A DNA stretch of 64,000 nucleotides from Chitinophagaceae bacterium. Its GTDB lineage: Bacteria; Bacteroidota; Bacteroidia; Chitinophagales; UBA10324. Location: NCBI GenBank assembly GCA_947474435.1, contig CANJII010000019.1, positions 1 through 64,000 of the forward strand, written 5' to 3'. Shown piece after piece: positions 47,063 to 55,933 of the stretch. The notes beneath the pieces are model-generated. The model saw only the letters and a list, made by a program, of their open reading frames with translations. It ran no database searches and was not told the DNA's origin. How positions within the stretch are numbered: position 1 is the stretch's first letter; every line of letters begins with the position of its first letter. The translations under genes were made by a program, and so were the position numbers.

Positions 47063-47404
47063 ATGAACATCGAAACAGTTCGTGAATATTGTTTGTCGAA
47101 ACCGAATGTTGAAGAAACACTTCCGTTTGGGCCTGATGTAATTGTGTTTAAAGTTTCAGGTAAAATGTTTTTGCTATTGCCTTTGAATTCTGAACACTTA
47201 CAGTTCAATGTAAAGTGCAATCCTGATTTAGCTATTGAATTGCGAGAACAATATGAATGCGTGATTCCCGGTTACCACATGAACAAGCAACACTGGAATA
47301 CGGTTATTGTGGATGGAACTGTTTCTACAAAAATTTTGAAAAAGTGGATTGATGATTCGTATAATTTGATTGTTCAATCAATACCACACCAAAAAATTAA
47401 ATAA
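47063..47404 (+). CDS. MmcQ/YjbR family protein
   Basis: 113-aa protein with the MmcQ/YjbR (CyaY-like) fold pattern: MNIETVREYCLSKPNVEETLPFGPDVIVFKVSGKMF at the start, then NVKCNPDLAIELREQYECVIPGYHMNKQHWNTVIVDG, and a C-terminal helix KKWIDDSYNLIV. Members are annotated as DNA-binding proteins because of their double-wing fold, but the biological role is not established. Full length compares well with the family (about 115 aa). It lies 80 bases after the PyrR-like gene on the same strand. The 285 bases that follow are gene-free; they contain a GAATTCAAT direct repeat near 47404 and a TAGGTTTG element. Confidence 0.85.
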   Translation: MNIETVREYCLSKPNVEETLPFGPDVIVFKVSGKMFLLLPLNSEHLQFNVKCNPDLAIELREQYECVIPGYHMNKQHWNTVIVDGTVSTKILKKWIDDSYNLIVQSIPHQKIK

Positions 47405-47653
47405 TGAATTCAATCGAATTCAATTTCAGTTAGAACTTCAAGGGCAGTCTTTTAACTTGAAAGAATAAACAAAAAATTTATTTTTATCTGAAACCGTAAA
47501 TATTTCTAAGAGATAAAGTTTTTATTTTTAAACATGAGGATTGAAAGCAATTTAAAATAAATTTTTGTTGAATTGCCGGATTCACTCACCCTTTTCCACA
47601 TTCAGTTAGATTAAACTAATTGGTGTATTATTTCAGTTTTAATTGTAATCGTT

Positions 47654-47661
47654 TAGGTTTG
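47654..47661 (+). promoter_or_regulatory. Candidate -7 element (TAGGTTTG) of the cyanophycinase gene
   Basis: Exact TAnnTTTG match 28 bases before the ATG at 47690, giving a plausible leader. No TTG at the usual -33 distance was found. Confidence 0.35.
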
Positions 47662-47689
47662 GCGCGCTTAACAATAGCATAACATCGGA

Positions 47690-48562
47690 ATGGAAATACC
47701 AAAAGGAAAGTTAATTGCAATTGGGGGGGCTGAGGATAAAGGAACCGATTTGGAAACCGGTGTAATTCATCGTAACAATTTGATTTTTTTTGAAAACGGA
47801 ATCATCCGCCGAATTGTAAACGAAGTTGGTGGTTTTGAAAAAAGAATTGAAGTGATCACAACGGCCAGCAGCATACCGAAAGAAGTTGGTCAGAATTATT
47901 TGGATGCTTTTGGTAAATTAGGTTGCAACAATATCGGACACATAAATATTCGTGACCGTAGTGATACACAAAACGAAGAATTTATTGAACGGATAAAAAA
48001 TGCGGAAGGTGTTTTATTCAGTGGTGGAAATCAATTGCGTTTGACATCAATATTTGGCGGAACAGAAATTTTTTCAATAATTCAAAACCGGTACTTAACC
48101 GAAAATTTTGTAATTGCAGGAACCAGTGCTGGGGCCATGGCCATGAGTAATACCATGATTTATGAAGGAAGCAGTACACGCGCACATTTAAAAGGAGAGG
48201 TAAAACTTACTACCGGTTTAGCATTTATAAAGGATGTGATTTTCGATTCGCATTTTGATAAGCGCGGTCGATTCGGACGACTTGCACAGGCAGTAGGTGC
48301 AAACCCATCGTGCATTGGAATTGGTTTGGGTGAAGATACAGGAATGTTAATCACCAATGGCAATGAGATGGAGGCTATTGGCAGCGGAATGGTTGTGGTT
48401 GTTGATGGGCATAATATAAAGCACAGTAACATTGCTGATATCTCAGAAGGCAGTCCGATTAGCATTAATAATCTGATTGTTCATTTTATGTCGAAAGGCG
48501 ATAAGTATAATCTGCATTCCAGAAAGCTTGATGCTGTTGTTCATGCAACAACGGAAGAATAA
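47690..48562 (+). CDS. cphB: Cyanophycinase (CphB-like)
   Basis: Peptidase of family S51 that cuts the storage polymer cyanophycin into beta-Asp-Arg dipeptides. 290 aa, cytoplasmic, slightly longer than the bacterial average. Motifs: KLIAIGGAEDKGTD near the start, VEGVLFSGG-type segment (AEGVLFSGGNQLRL), and the nucleophile elbow VIAGTSAGAMAMS with catalytic Ser146. A family-typical FIKDVIFDSHFDKRGRFGRL follows, with the basic residues that hold the substrate, then GIGLGEDTGMLI. No cyanophycin synthetase (cphA) or isoaspartyl dipeptidase is adjacent; the next gene is on the other strand. Arginase lies 13.5 kb away. Function on cyanophycin itself is inferred from motif match. Confidence 0.88.
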   Translation: MEIPKGKLIAIGGAEDKGTDLETGVIHRNNLIFFENGIIRRIVNEVGGFEKRIEVITTASSIPKEVGQNYLDAFGKLGCNNIGHINIRDRSDTQNEEFIERIKNAEGVLFSGGNQLRLTSIFGGTEIFSIIQNRYLTENFVIAGTSAGAMAMSNTMIYEGSSTRAHLKGEVKLTTGLAFIKDVIFDSHFDKRGRFGRLAQAVGANPSCIGIGLGEDTGMLITNGNEMEAIGSGMVVVVDGHNIKHSNIADISEGSPISINNLIVHFMSKGDKYNLHSRKLDAVVHATTEE

Positions 48563-48627
48563 TTTTTTTATATTGCTTTAAGCAAAAGGTTAATTGCGAT
48601 ACAGAAAAATTAAGGCAATAAAAAGTG

Positions 48628-49740
48628 TTATAACGAAGCGTATGTCTTCATTAATTCATCTGCTAATCTTTTCGTATTAAAATTTGCTGCATGTGCAATT
48701 GCCATTGCAGATAGTTGTTTGTGCAGCATTGAATCATTCATTAATTTTTCTATCGCCAATGCAGTTTCGTTTACACTTTTTGAATCAATCGTTATTGCTC
48801 CACCACCTGCTGCTTCTTCCATGCACGAATCTTTTGTTGTAATAGAGGGTACGCTATGCGCTGCAGCCTCAATCAACGGAATACCAAATCCTTCATGAAG
48901 TGAAGTGTAAATAAAAATATGAGCCTGAGAATAAATAACATTCAGGTCTTCGTTATCAGCATTATGTATAAATGATACTTTGAGATCAGGGGCTGATGAG
49001 GTTAAGTATTTTTTTATTTCGTTCAGATAATCAGTTGCTTTACCAACAGCCATTAAGGCAGGAGCGTTTTCGCCCATTTTATGCAACGCTTTTATTACAG
49101 TCAATAAATTTTTACGCCTTTCAATTGTTCCGGTATATAAAATAAATTTTTCGGGCAGGTTGTATTTTGCTTTTACCTCTTCTGTTTTATTTATTGAAAT
49201 CATTCGGTTAATGTGATCGGGCAATGATGGATGAATAACCTTTATTTTATTTTCTGCTACCTTGTAATACCGAATCACCTCTTGCCTGGTTTGTTCGCTT
49301 ATGCAAATGATTTTATCAGCATTCAGGCAGGCATGCTTTGTTTTATAATCATAAATGGTACGGTCAACAACCGAATAATATTCAGGGGATTTTTTATAAA
49401 TAACATCATGAATGGTTACAATTTTTTTTGCCTTTGTTCTGCTTAATCCAAAGGGTAATTCACTGCTCAGTCCATGATAAATATCAAGATTCAGTTTATT
49501 CCATTCATTCATCTGAGAAAAACTTCTCCAGTAAAATTTTGAAAAAGAATTGGACTTAATCAGTTCAATATTTTTCCTGATTAAAATCCGGTCGAATAAT
49601 TTCAGGTTTTCATCGGGGGTGAACAAAAAATAATTTTCATCAGAATAATATTGAGCGAGTGATTCAATTACACTGCGACTATAATTTCCCAGCCCGGAAT
49701 AATTCATAAAAGCCCGCTTGGCGTCGAAACCTATTCTCAT
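48628..49740 (-). CDS. Glycosyltransferase family 4 protein
   Basis: 370-aa GT-B fold enzyme that transfers a sugar from a nucleotide donor, probably during capsule, lipopolysaccharide or exopolysaccharide synthesis. The N-terminal domain starts MRIGFDAKRAFMNYSGLGNYSRS with a GLGNYSR acceptor-side motif. DIYHGLSSELPFGL and IVTIHDVIYKK are common to this group. The C-terminal domain has the FILYTGTIERRKNL donor-binding loop and the EX7E motif in SLHEGFGIPLIEAAAHSVPSITT. No signal peptide; cytoplasmic side. It is followed on the same strand, 3 bases away, by the secreted esterase gene reading into it, so they may share a transcript. The sugars cannot be predicted. Confidence 0.9.
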   Translation of the reverse strand: MRIGFDAKRAFMNYSGLGNYSRSVIESLAQYYSDENYFLFTPDENLKLFDRILIRKNIELIKSNSFSKFYWRSFSQMNEWNKLNLDIYHGLSSELPFGLSRTKAKKIVTIHDVIYKKSPEYYSVVDRTIYDYKTKHACLNADKIICISEQTRQEVIRYYKVAENKIKVIHPSLPDHINRMISINKTEEVKAKYNLPEKFILYTGTIERRKNLLTVIKALHKMGENAPALMAVGKATDYLNEIKKYLTSSAPDLKVSFIHNADNEDLNVIYSQAHIFIYTSLHEGFGIPLIEAAAHSVPSITTKDSCMEEAAGGGAITIDSKSVNETALAIEKLMNDSMLHKQLSAMAIAHAANFNTKRLADELMKTYASL

Positions 49741-49743
49741 ATT

Positions 49744-50937
49744 TTATTGAGTAATAATTTTGTAAACCTGCTGATTATATCCTGAAGTCAATCGTAATAA
49801 ATAATTTCCGGTTAAAAGAAGTTTGATATTTAATTCAATGGTTTCATTCACATTAATTGTATTCAAATAACTTTCATAAATTTTTATTCCGGTCAAATCA
49901 TAGATTTCATATTTTGAAAATGGAATTGAAAAATCGTTTTCGTTTTTTAAATACAAATGAGTGAGAGCGGGAACAGGAAAAAGACTGAAGTTCAAATCAC
50001 CGGAACAAACAAGGGTTCCGTTTTTATCATTAATATAATTATAAAGAAAATTTGAGCCCCAGCTTATAATGGTATCCATATAGGGCGAATCAAAACTTGC
50101 ACCGTGCCCTGTTTTATAAAATGCTTTTAGTTGGTGTGGAATATTATTTACAGCAGCTAATGAATCAATTACCTGACTGCCATAAATGAGCACCAGATTT
50201 TTATATAGCCCTGAATTAAAATAAACAATCTCATCCAGTGTATTGTGAAAACTAATAATGGGTTCGGTTTCGTTCTCCATTATTTTCAGGTCAAGTATTG
50301 CTCCCCAGTTATTTAATACTGCAGTTATATCAGATGAAATTGAAGGAAAGATTTCATCGGAATCCAGTAATCCTTCTTCAGAAGTATCAATGCTGTCGTT
50401 CACTTCATTCTGTTCATAATAAGCTGCATGTAATGCAACAACAGATCCTGCTGATGTACCGCTCACAAAAACAGATGAGGTATCAATGCAATAATTTTTC
50501 GCAATGGATTTTAAATACCGGATAGCCACTTTTGCATCCTGCGTGCCTCTGTAAATTGCTTTTTCATAACTCAATGTTGTTTCCGGAGAATCCAGTCCAA
50601 CTCTGTATTCCACCGTGGCAGCCACATATCCATAAGTAGCAAAAGTGTAAGCGAGGCCGGCAATATTCTGGTTAAGAATATCACATGCATAAAATCCACC
50701 GGCCGGAAAAAAAAGAATCAATGGTTTTTTATAATTATAATTTTCATCGGAATAATAAATACTTAACTTCAACGGAACAGAAACACCTTCATAATTAATC
50801 GCATTACGATAAATAATGTTTCTGTCAATATTCAATGTTGAAAAAACAGGTTGCGTATAAATACCATCAGGCAATTTTTTTTGTGCTGATGATTGGAGTG
50901 CCAAAAGAACAAATAAGAATGCGAAATTGCTTTTCAT
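49744..50937 (-). CDS. T9SS-secreted alpha/beta-hydrolase (esterase-like)
   Basis: 397-aa exported carboxylesterase-type enzyme. The ATG at 50937 (MKSNFAFLFVLLALQSSAQ) is preferred: an earlier frame extension to 51057 would run through the tRNA-Leu gene. After the signal peptide come the oxyanion region LFFPAGGFYACD (in place of HGGG), the nucleophile elbow VSGTSAGSVVALHAAY, and TGHGASFDSPY with the likely catalytic His. ISFHNTLDEIVYF probably supplies the acid. A short type A sorting domain (LFPVPALTHLYLK...YEIYDLTGIKIYES) ends the protein. It lies 22 bases downstream of tRNA-Leu, which may share its promoter. The substrate could be an acetylated polysaccharide, by analogy only. Confidence 0.87.
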   Translation of the reverse strand: MKSNFAFLFVLLALQSSAQKKLPDGIYTQPVFSTLNIDRNIIYRNAINYEGVSVPLKLSIYYSDENYNYKKPLILFFPAGGFYACDILNQNIAGLAYTFATYGYVAATVEYRVGLDSPETTLSYEKAIYRGTQDAKVAIRYLKSIAKNYCIDTSSVFVSGTSAGSVVALHAAYYEQNEVNDSIDTSEEGLLDSDEIFPSISSDITAVLNNWGAILDLKIMENETEPIISFHNTLDEIVYFNSGLYKNLVLIYGSQVIDSLAAVNNIPHQLKAFYKTGHGASFDSPYMDTIISWGSNFLYNYINDKNGTLVCSGDLNFSLFPVPALTHLYLKNENDFSIPFSKYEIYDLTGIKIYESYLNTINVNETIELNIKLLLTGNYLLRLTSGYNQQVYKIITQ

Positions 50938-50958
50938 GTTCTTTTTTACTTTGTATAG

Positions 50959-51042
50959 TGCCGGCGGAGAGATTCGAACTCTCATGCCCTTGCAGGCGCT
51001 GCGTTCTGAGCACAGTATGTCTACCAGTTTCACCACGCCGAC
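50959..51042 (-). tRNA. tRNA-Leu, anticodon CAG
   Basis: 84-nt tRNA gene on the minus strand. The acceptor arm GTCGGCG pairs with CGCCGGC (one G-T wobble) plus discriminator A73; there is no encoded CCA. The D arm contains TGGTAGAC, the anticodon stem CTGTG/CGCAG encloses loop CTCAGAA, giving anticodon CAG (plus positions 51006-51008, complementary), which reads CUG codons. A long variable arm (class II, as expected for tRNA-Leu) and the T loop GTTCGAATC are clear. A TAAATTTG -7 element lies 13 bases upstream of the 5' end. It is followed after 22 bases by the esterase gene, so the two could be co-transcribed. Confidence 0.95.
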
Positions 51043-51054
51043 TTTTAAGTGCGG

Positions 51055-51062
51055 CAAATTTA
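51055..51062 (-). promoter_or_regulatory. Candidate -7 element (TAAATTTG) of tRNA-Leu
   Basis: Exact TAnnTTTG match on the minus strand, ending 13 bases from the tRNA 5' end, a fitting distance for a start site. A TTG (51074-51076 complement) is closer than the usual -33 spacing. Confidence 0.45.
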
Positions 51063-51175
51063 ACGGGAACTTTCAATTGGAGAAATCACACTTGATGGAA
51101 TTTCTTATAAAGCAAAATCAGTTTTATAATGTTGAATTATAAATATTGACTCCTTATTTCATTCAGAATAAATTT

Positions 51176-54100
51176 TTATCTGATAAGCGTTACATCACCG
51201 GAATTGGTTCGGTTAACTGAAACGCTTCGGCCATCTCGGTCTTTCCCTCTGAACATCCAGACAAAAACTCCGGTGCTGAATGGTTTGCCGTTGAAGGTTC
51301 CATCCCATCCCACATTCTGATCATGTGATTGAAACACCATTTGACCCCAGCGATCAAAAACCATTAATGTAAAATCGGTCATCGGTAAACTATAAACTTT
51401 AAATACCGGATTAAAAATATCGCCATTGGGTGTGAATGCTGATGGAACAAATACATCGGGGCATTTAATATTTACTAAAACTGTGGCAGTACCGGAGCAA
51501 CTACCTGATGTTCCTGTTACTGTATAAACTGTGGTATCAGATGGATCAGCTAATGGATTAGCACAATCCAAACAACTCAAATGCAAATCAGGCGACCACG
51601 AATAAGTATCGGCGCCGCTTGCATTTAATGAAACCGGAGTTGTCCAGCAAGTGGTGAGTGTATCCGGATCAACAGTAACTACTAAGGTTGGATTTACAGT
51701 TATGAAAATTGTATTTGATGTTGCAGGATTATTGTTTATACAATTTGCGTTGGAGAGTAACACGCAGGTAATATTATCTCCATCATTAAAAACGCTGGTA
51801 TATGATGAGCCGGTATTCGAAATGATTGTGCCATTTACCAACCAGGTATAAACCGGGGCTGTTCCACCATTTAAACCTGTGGCAGTGATTGTGGCAGTCA
51901 TGCCTTCGCAGATAGTTGTGTTATCAGCTGATAAAGTAATTGAAGCATCGGTTTGTGGTGTTACTGATATAGTGATTGTATTTGAAGTAGCAGGATTATT
52001 TGAAACACAATTTGCATTGGAAGTCATGATGCAGGTGACTATATCATTATCAGCCAAAGTAGTTGAACTGAAAGTAGCTGAGTTGGTTCCGATATTCACT
52101 CCATTCACCTGCCATTGATAGGTTGGGGCTGCTCCCCCGTTAGTTGGTGTAGCTGTAAACACCACTATATCACCTGAACAGATGGAAGTGGAAGTTGCTG
52201 AAATTAAAACTGATGCCGGCGCTCCGTTTGTAACTGTCATTGCAATTGCATTTGATGTGGCCGGCGAACCTGATACACAACTTAAACTTGAAGTCATAAT
52301 ACAGGTAACTACATCGCCATTATTCAGAGTAGTGGAACTGAATGCTGATGAATTTGTACCAGCATTTATTCCGTTAACCTGCCATTGAAAAGATGAAGCG
52401 CCTCCTCCGTTTACTGCTGTTGCAATAAAATTTACCAAATCGCCAAAACAAATAGTAGTGCTGTCAGCAGTAATAGTTACTGATGCAACCAATCCGGTTG
52501 TAACAGTAACTGAAATTGAATTGGAAACATCAGGTGAATTGGTAACACAGTTTGCATTGGAAGTGAGAATACATGTAACAACATCTCCGTTATTTAAAGT
52601 TGATGAAGCAAAAATGGTTGAATTGCTTCCCACATTTGAGCCATTTACCTGCCATTGATAAGTTGGGCTTGAACCACCATTCGTTGCCACAGAAGTAAAA
52701 ATTACAGGATCACCCGAACAAATAACAACAGGATTTGGAACAGATGTTATGGTATCAGATGCAACTACCGATGGTGTTACAATTATGGGAATTGAATTTG
52801 ATGTTGCCGGATTTCCGGTAGAACATAAATTACTCGAAGTCATGATACAGGTAATCACATCACCGTTGTTAAATGTGGTGGAACTGAAAGTTGTGCTGTT
52901 TGCTCCTGCATTTGCACCATTCACCTGCCACTGATAGGTTGGTGTTGCTCCGCCATTAATTGCTGTGGCTGTAAAATCAACCTGATCTCCTGAACAAATA
53001 GTTGTGGGTGTAGTAGCAACAATATTTACTCCCGCTGGTGCAATTGGATTTACTGTTATTGCAACCGAATTTGAAGTTGCCGGTGAACCAGTGGCGCAAG
53101 CCAGATTCGAAGTCATGATACAGGTTACCACATCACCGTTATTCAATGTAGTTGAACTGAAAGTGTTCACGAGACTATTGGCTCCAACATTAATTCCATT
53201 CACTTGCCATTGATACAAGGGTGCAGCACCGCCATTGGCTGGTGTAGCAGTAAAATCAACCTGGCCTCCGGTGCAAATAGTTGTGATGTTTGCAAAAACG
53301 CTTACTGAGGCCATCACACTTGCGCTAACAGTTATTACCTCGGTGTTTGAAAGAGCTGGAGAACCTGAAACACAATTTGCATTCGAGGTCATTGTACAGG
53401 TAACCTGATCTCCGTTACTTAAAGTGGCACTGCTGTAAGATGGGCTATTGCCTCCAACATTTCCTCCATTCACCTGCCACTGATAAGTTGGTGCAAGTCC
53501 ACCATTAACTTGTAGCGCATTAAAAGTAACCGACTGTCCGGCGCAAATAATATTTTGAGAGGCTGAAATTGTAATTGAAGCTGTTACCGCCGAATCAACC
53601 TGTAAGTCAATTCCGTTATCGGTTCCGATAGTTACCGGGTTATCACTTGTAACTCTAATTCTGTAATTCGCACCAGCAATTGTGTTACATGGAATTGTTG
53701 CTGCTATTGTTCCAAGATTAGCTGTGCTTGGAAATATTCCGATTGAAATTGGAGCAGCAAAACTTCCTGCTGCATCTGAAAGTTCTGCAGAATAAATATT
53801 ACCGGCATTAAAAGTTCCAGTACTTGTGAAAGGAATATTTACTGCACCACATTGACAAAACGGGCTTCCGATTATTACTCCTGTAGTTATTGTATTTGCT
53901 GCACAATTAGTTACGACAACAGTACTTGTAAAACTTACAGTACATCCACTTGCGTCAGTAACTACAATTGCATAAGTACAATTACCTGTTCCGGTTGGGG
54001 TGAAAATTACATTGTATGGAAACGATGCGTTTACCACATTACCACTTGCGGGAGCAGGTGCAGCTCCAACAGCAGTCCAATCCAGGTCATAAGGAGGATA

Positions 54101-54967
54101 GCCACCGGTGGCTGTTATTGAAACTGTAATTGTTGAGTTCTGACAATAAGGCCCGTTTGAATTTCCATTGATAAATAAAGGTGGGGCAGTGGGAGTGAAT
54201 GTATAAACACATGGATTTCCTCCTATAGTCCCCGGATAACATGAGTTCAGTTGACAAGTTACATTATTGGTTCCTCCGGCATTTGAATTTAACCAGTTAA
54301 CTCCCGCCACACATGTAACTTCACGATTATTAAAATCGGCATTATTAATTCCACGCAAGCCTACTTCTCCGGTTGTAGTTCCTGTCCAAGGATATTGATT
54401 TGCGCTGATTGCTGTTTTGATAATGTTACTGCACTCTTCGAGCACAATCCACATATCCATTCGGTTTTGATTTCCATTAAGAATTGCTGAAGCAACAAAC
54501 CTGTTCCAGTTGATTGTACAGGTTCTGTTTGGAGCCACACCTTGTGTTTGAATTCTTATTTCAGAAGTTGCGGTAATCCCAACCATGTCGTTACCAAAAA
54601 CTGAAACAACACCATCTATATTGGTTGTCATTGCAGCTGCTGCCGACGAAATCGGATTGTATTCTGTAGCAGGAGGTGTACCGGTTCCAAACCAGATAAA
54701 TCCATTGGTGCTTACCCCAATCTGAGTATAATTTGTTCCATTGAAACGAAAAGTGAAGCCAATATTCTGATTTGAAAAAACATTGTCATCAGTAGTGGAA
54801 CCTATCCCTCCACCCATTGCAAGCTGAGTTCCGCCAACAAGATTGCCTCCGATATTTGTATTTGCCGCTGCAAATGTAAATGTTGATGCTACCTGTGAAT
54901 AAGCTTCGTTATTTTGAAAAAAGAATATTGAAATAAGAAAGATGGAGTGAATTAGTTTTTTTGTCAT
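51176..54967 (-). CDS. T9SS type B secreted adhesin-like protein with seven Ig-like repeats
   Basis: 1263-aa exported protein. The ATG at 54967 gives the signal peptide (MTKKLIHSIFLISIFFF...NEAYSQ); a TTG nine codons earlier is less likely. Residues about 25-260 form an N-terminal beta-rich module (STNGFIWFGTG, APNRTCTINWNRF, CSNIIKTAISANQ, EVGLRGINNADF) related to that of the protein at 39769. About 265-460 are Ig/PKD-like. Residues about 460-1070 hold seven tandem repeats of about 85 residues, each with ICSGD.V.FTA, YQWQVNG, LNNGD.VTCIMTSN and ATSN.I.ITV; the seventh is the most diverged (YTWLVNG). The end carries a type B sorting domain (VPSAFTPNGDIFNPVF...LMVFDRWGQMVFQS...GVFVWMFRGKDRDG). 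Adhesion or gliding is likely but unproven. Confidence 0.9.
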   Translation of the reverse strand: MTKKLIHSIFLISIFFFQNNEAYSQVASTFTFAAANTNIGGNLVGGTQLAMGGGIGSTTDDNVFSNQNIGFTFRFNGTNYTQIGVSTNGFIWFGTGTPPATEYNPISSAAAAMTTNIDGVVSVFGNDMVGITATSEIRIQTQGVAPNRTCTINWNRFVASAILNGNQNRMDMWIVLEECSNIIKTAISANQYPWTGTTTGEVGLRGINNADFNNREVTCVAGVNWLNSNAGGTNNVTCQLNSCYPGTIGGNPCVYTFTPTAPPLFINGNSNGPYCQNSTITVSITATGGYPPYDLDWTAVGAAPAPASGNVVNASFPYNVIFTPTGTGNCTYAIVVTDASGCTVSFTSTVVVTNCAANTITTGVIIGSPFCQCGAVNIPFTSTGTFNAGNIYSAELSDAAGSFAAPISIGIFPSTANLGTIAATIPCNTIAGANYRIRVTSDNPVTIGTDNGIDLQVDSAVTASITISASQNIICAGQSVTFNALQVNGGLAPTYQWQVNGGNVGGNSPSYSSATLSNGDQVTCTMTSNANCVSGSPALSNTEVITVSASVMASVSVFANITTICTGGQVDFTATPANGGAAPLYQWQVNGINVGANSLVNTFSSTTLNNGDVVTCIMTSNLACATGSPATSNSVAITVNPIAPAGVNIVATTPTTICSGDQVDFTATAINGGATPTYQWQVNGANAGANSTTFSSTTFNNGDVITCIMTSSNLCSTGNPATSNSIPIIVTPSVVASDTITSVPNPVVICSGDPVIFTSVATNGGSSPTYQWQVNGSNVGSNSTIFASSTLNNGDVVTCILTSNANCVTNSPDVSNSISVTVTTGLVASVTITADSTTICFGDLVNFIATAVNGGGASSFQWQVNGINAGTNSSAFSSTTLNNGDVVTCIMTSSLSCVSGSPATSNAIAMTVTNGAPASVLISATSTSICSGDIVVFTATPTNGGAAPTYQWQVNGVNIGTNSATFSSTTLADNDIVTCIMTSNANCVSNNPATSNTITISVTPQTDASITLSADNTTICEGMTATITATGLNGGTAPVYTWLVNGTIISNTGSSYTSVFNDGDNITCVLLSNANCINNNPATSNTIFITVNPTLVVTVDPDTLTTCWTTPVSLNASGADTYSWSPDLHLSCLDCANPLADPSDTTVYTVTGTSGSCSGTATVLVNIKCPDVFVPSAFTPNGDIFNPVFKVYSLPMTDFTLMVFDRWGQMVFQSHDQNVGWDGTFNGKPFSTGVFVWMFRGKDRDGRSVSVNRTNSGDVTLIR

Positions 54968-55105
54968 TGCTCGTTTATTACTGTTATCGTTCAATCAGAA
55001 ATTGATTTTTCAAACCTACTTTATTCATTGGTTTCAGGCAGAAAAATATTTCTGCTAAATTACTTGTTCAGGATAAGATTCATTCAAAAAAGAAAGCAAA
55101 AAATA

Positions 55106-55903
55106 CTAACGGCCTGATAATAAATTTTTAAGTGATATATCTGATTCGTGAACGACAATAAAATTCGGGCCAATGAAATCTTCGTGTTTGAATTTATAGT
55201 TTCTGAATTCAACCGTCTTTGGATAAATTTTTCCAAGTAAGTAATTGTATTTTTTAAAGAAGTCGTAATAATCAACTAATAAATTTTTTGAAGTGATGTT
55301 GATGTATCCATATTCAAACTGAATCATTCTTATTTTATTTTCTGATAAAGATTTTTCAAATCCCTGCAATGCATTCAACTCTGCACCTTCAATATCGAGT
55401 TTCAGAAAATCAATTTTTTCAATTTTATTTTCTTTCATGAAAGAATCACCTGTAACCAGTTCAATCAGTTCTTTTTTTTGTACTGAATAATCTATCCCTT
55501 TTATTTCATACAACGATGAATGGGTATGCGAATCGTAAATTTTAATTTCCTTCTTCACCTGTTCATTATACAATCCGGCGTTTATGGGAATTATGTTTTG
55601 ATGAGCGGAAACTTTTTTCTTCAATAATTCAAAAGTGGAAGCCACCGGTTCGAAAGCATAAATTTTTGAATAAGTGCAAAACTCAGCTGCAAGCAAACTG
55701 TATTTTCCAACATTGGCACCTCCATCAAAAATTATTTTTGGTTGAAATGATTTTAATTTTTTCAGAATGGTTGCTTCGCCATTGCTGTCCGAATCATAAT
55801 TGCGGTTTTCGTACAGGCGGTTCATGGCGCGCCCTAATCCGGCAAGGCCTTTCAGAAAAGCATTGTGGGTGTTTCGTTTATAAAATTGTTTAAGTGTACC
55901 CAT
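55106..55903 (-). CDS. FkbM family methyltransferase
   Basis: 265-aa S-adenosylmethionine-dependent O-methyltransferase of the FkbM family. The cofactor motif is KIIFDGGANVGKYSLLAAEF (about residues 51-70), followed by IYAFEPVASTFELLKK and the DFLKLDIEGAELNALQGF segment that is diagnostic for the group. No signal peptide or membrane segment. FkbM-type enzymes commonly methylate sugar hydroxyls of surface polysaccharides or natural products. It sits 30 bases before the heparinase-like gene on the same strand. Together with the nearby GT4 gene this suggests a glycan-modification role, but the acceptor is unknown. Confidence 0.88.
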   Translation of the reverse strand: MGTLKQFYKRNTHNAFLKGLAGLGRAMNRLYENRNYDSDSNGEATILKKLKSFQPKIIFDGGANVGKYSLLAAEFCTYSKIYAFEPVASTFELLKKKVSAHQNIIPINAGLYNEQVKKEIKIYDSHTHSSLYEIKGIDYSVQKKELIELVTGDSFMKENKIEKIDFLKLDIEGAELNALQGFEKSLSENKIRMIQFEYGYINITSKNLLVDYYDFFKKYNYLLGKIYPKTVEFRNYKFKHEDFIGPNFIVVHESDISLKNLLSGR

Positions 55904-55933
55904 TGTTTGATTTTAAAAAACAGTTTATTCAAT

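Noticed and set aside
50938-51057. 40-residue N-terminal extension of the esterase
   Set aside because: It reads through tRNA-Leu; the ATG at 50937 gives a standard signal peptide.
51651-53213. Series of antisense frames of 60-79 aa with similar sequence in the repeat protein gene
   Set aside because: They recur because the sense gene has tandem repeats; they are not separate genes.
53852-54121. 89-aa Cys/Ser/Thr/Tyr-rich frame
   Set aside because: Antisense to the type B adhesin gene; composition is an artefact of the opposite frame.
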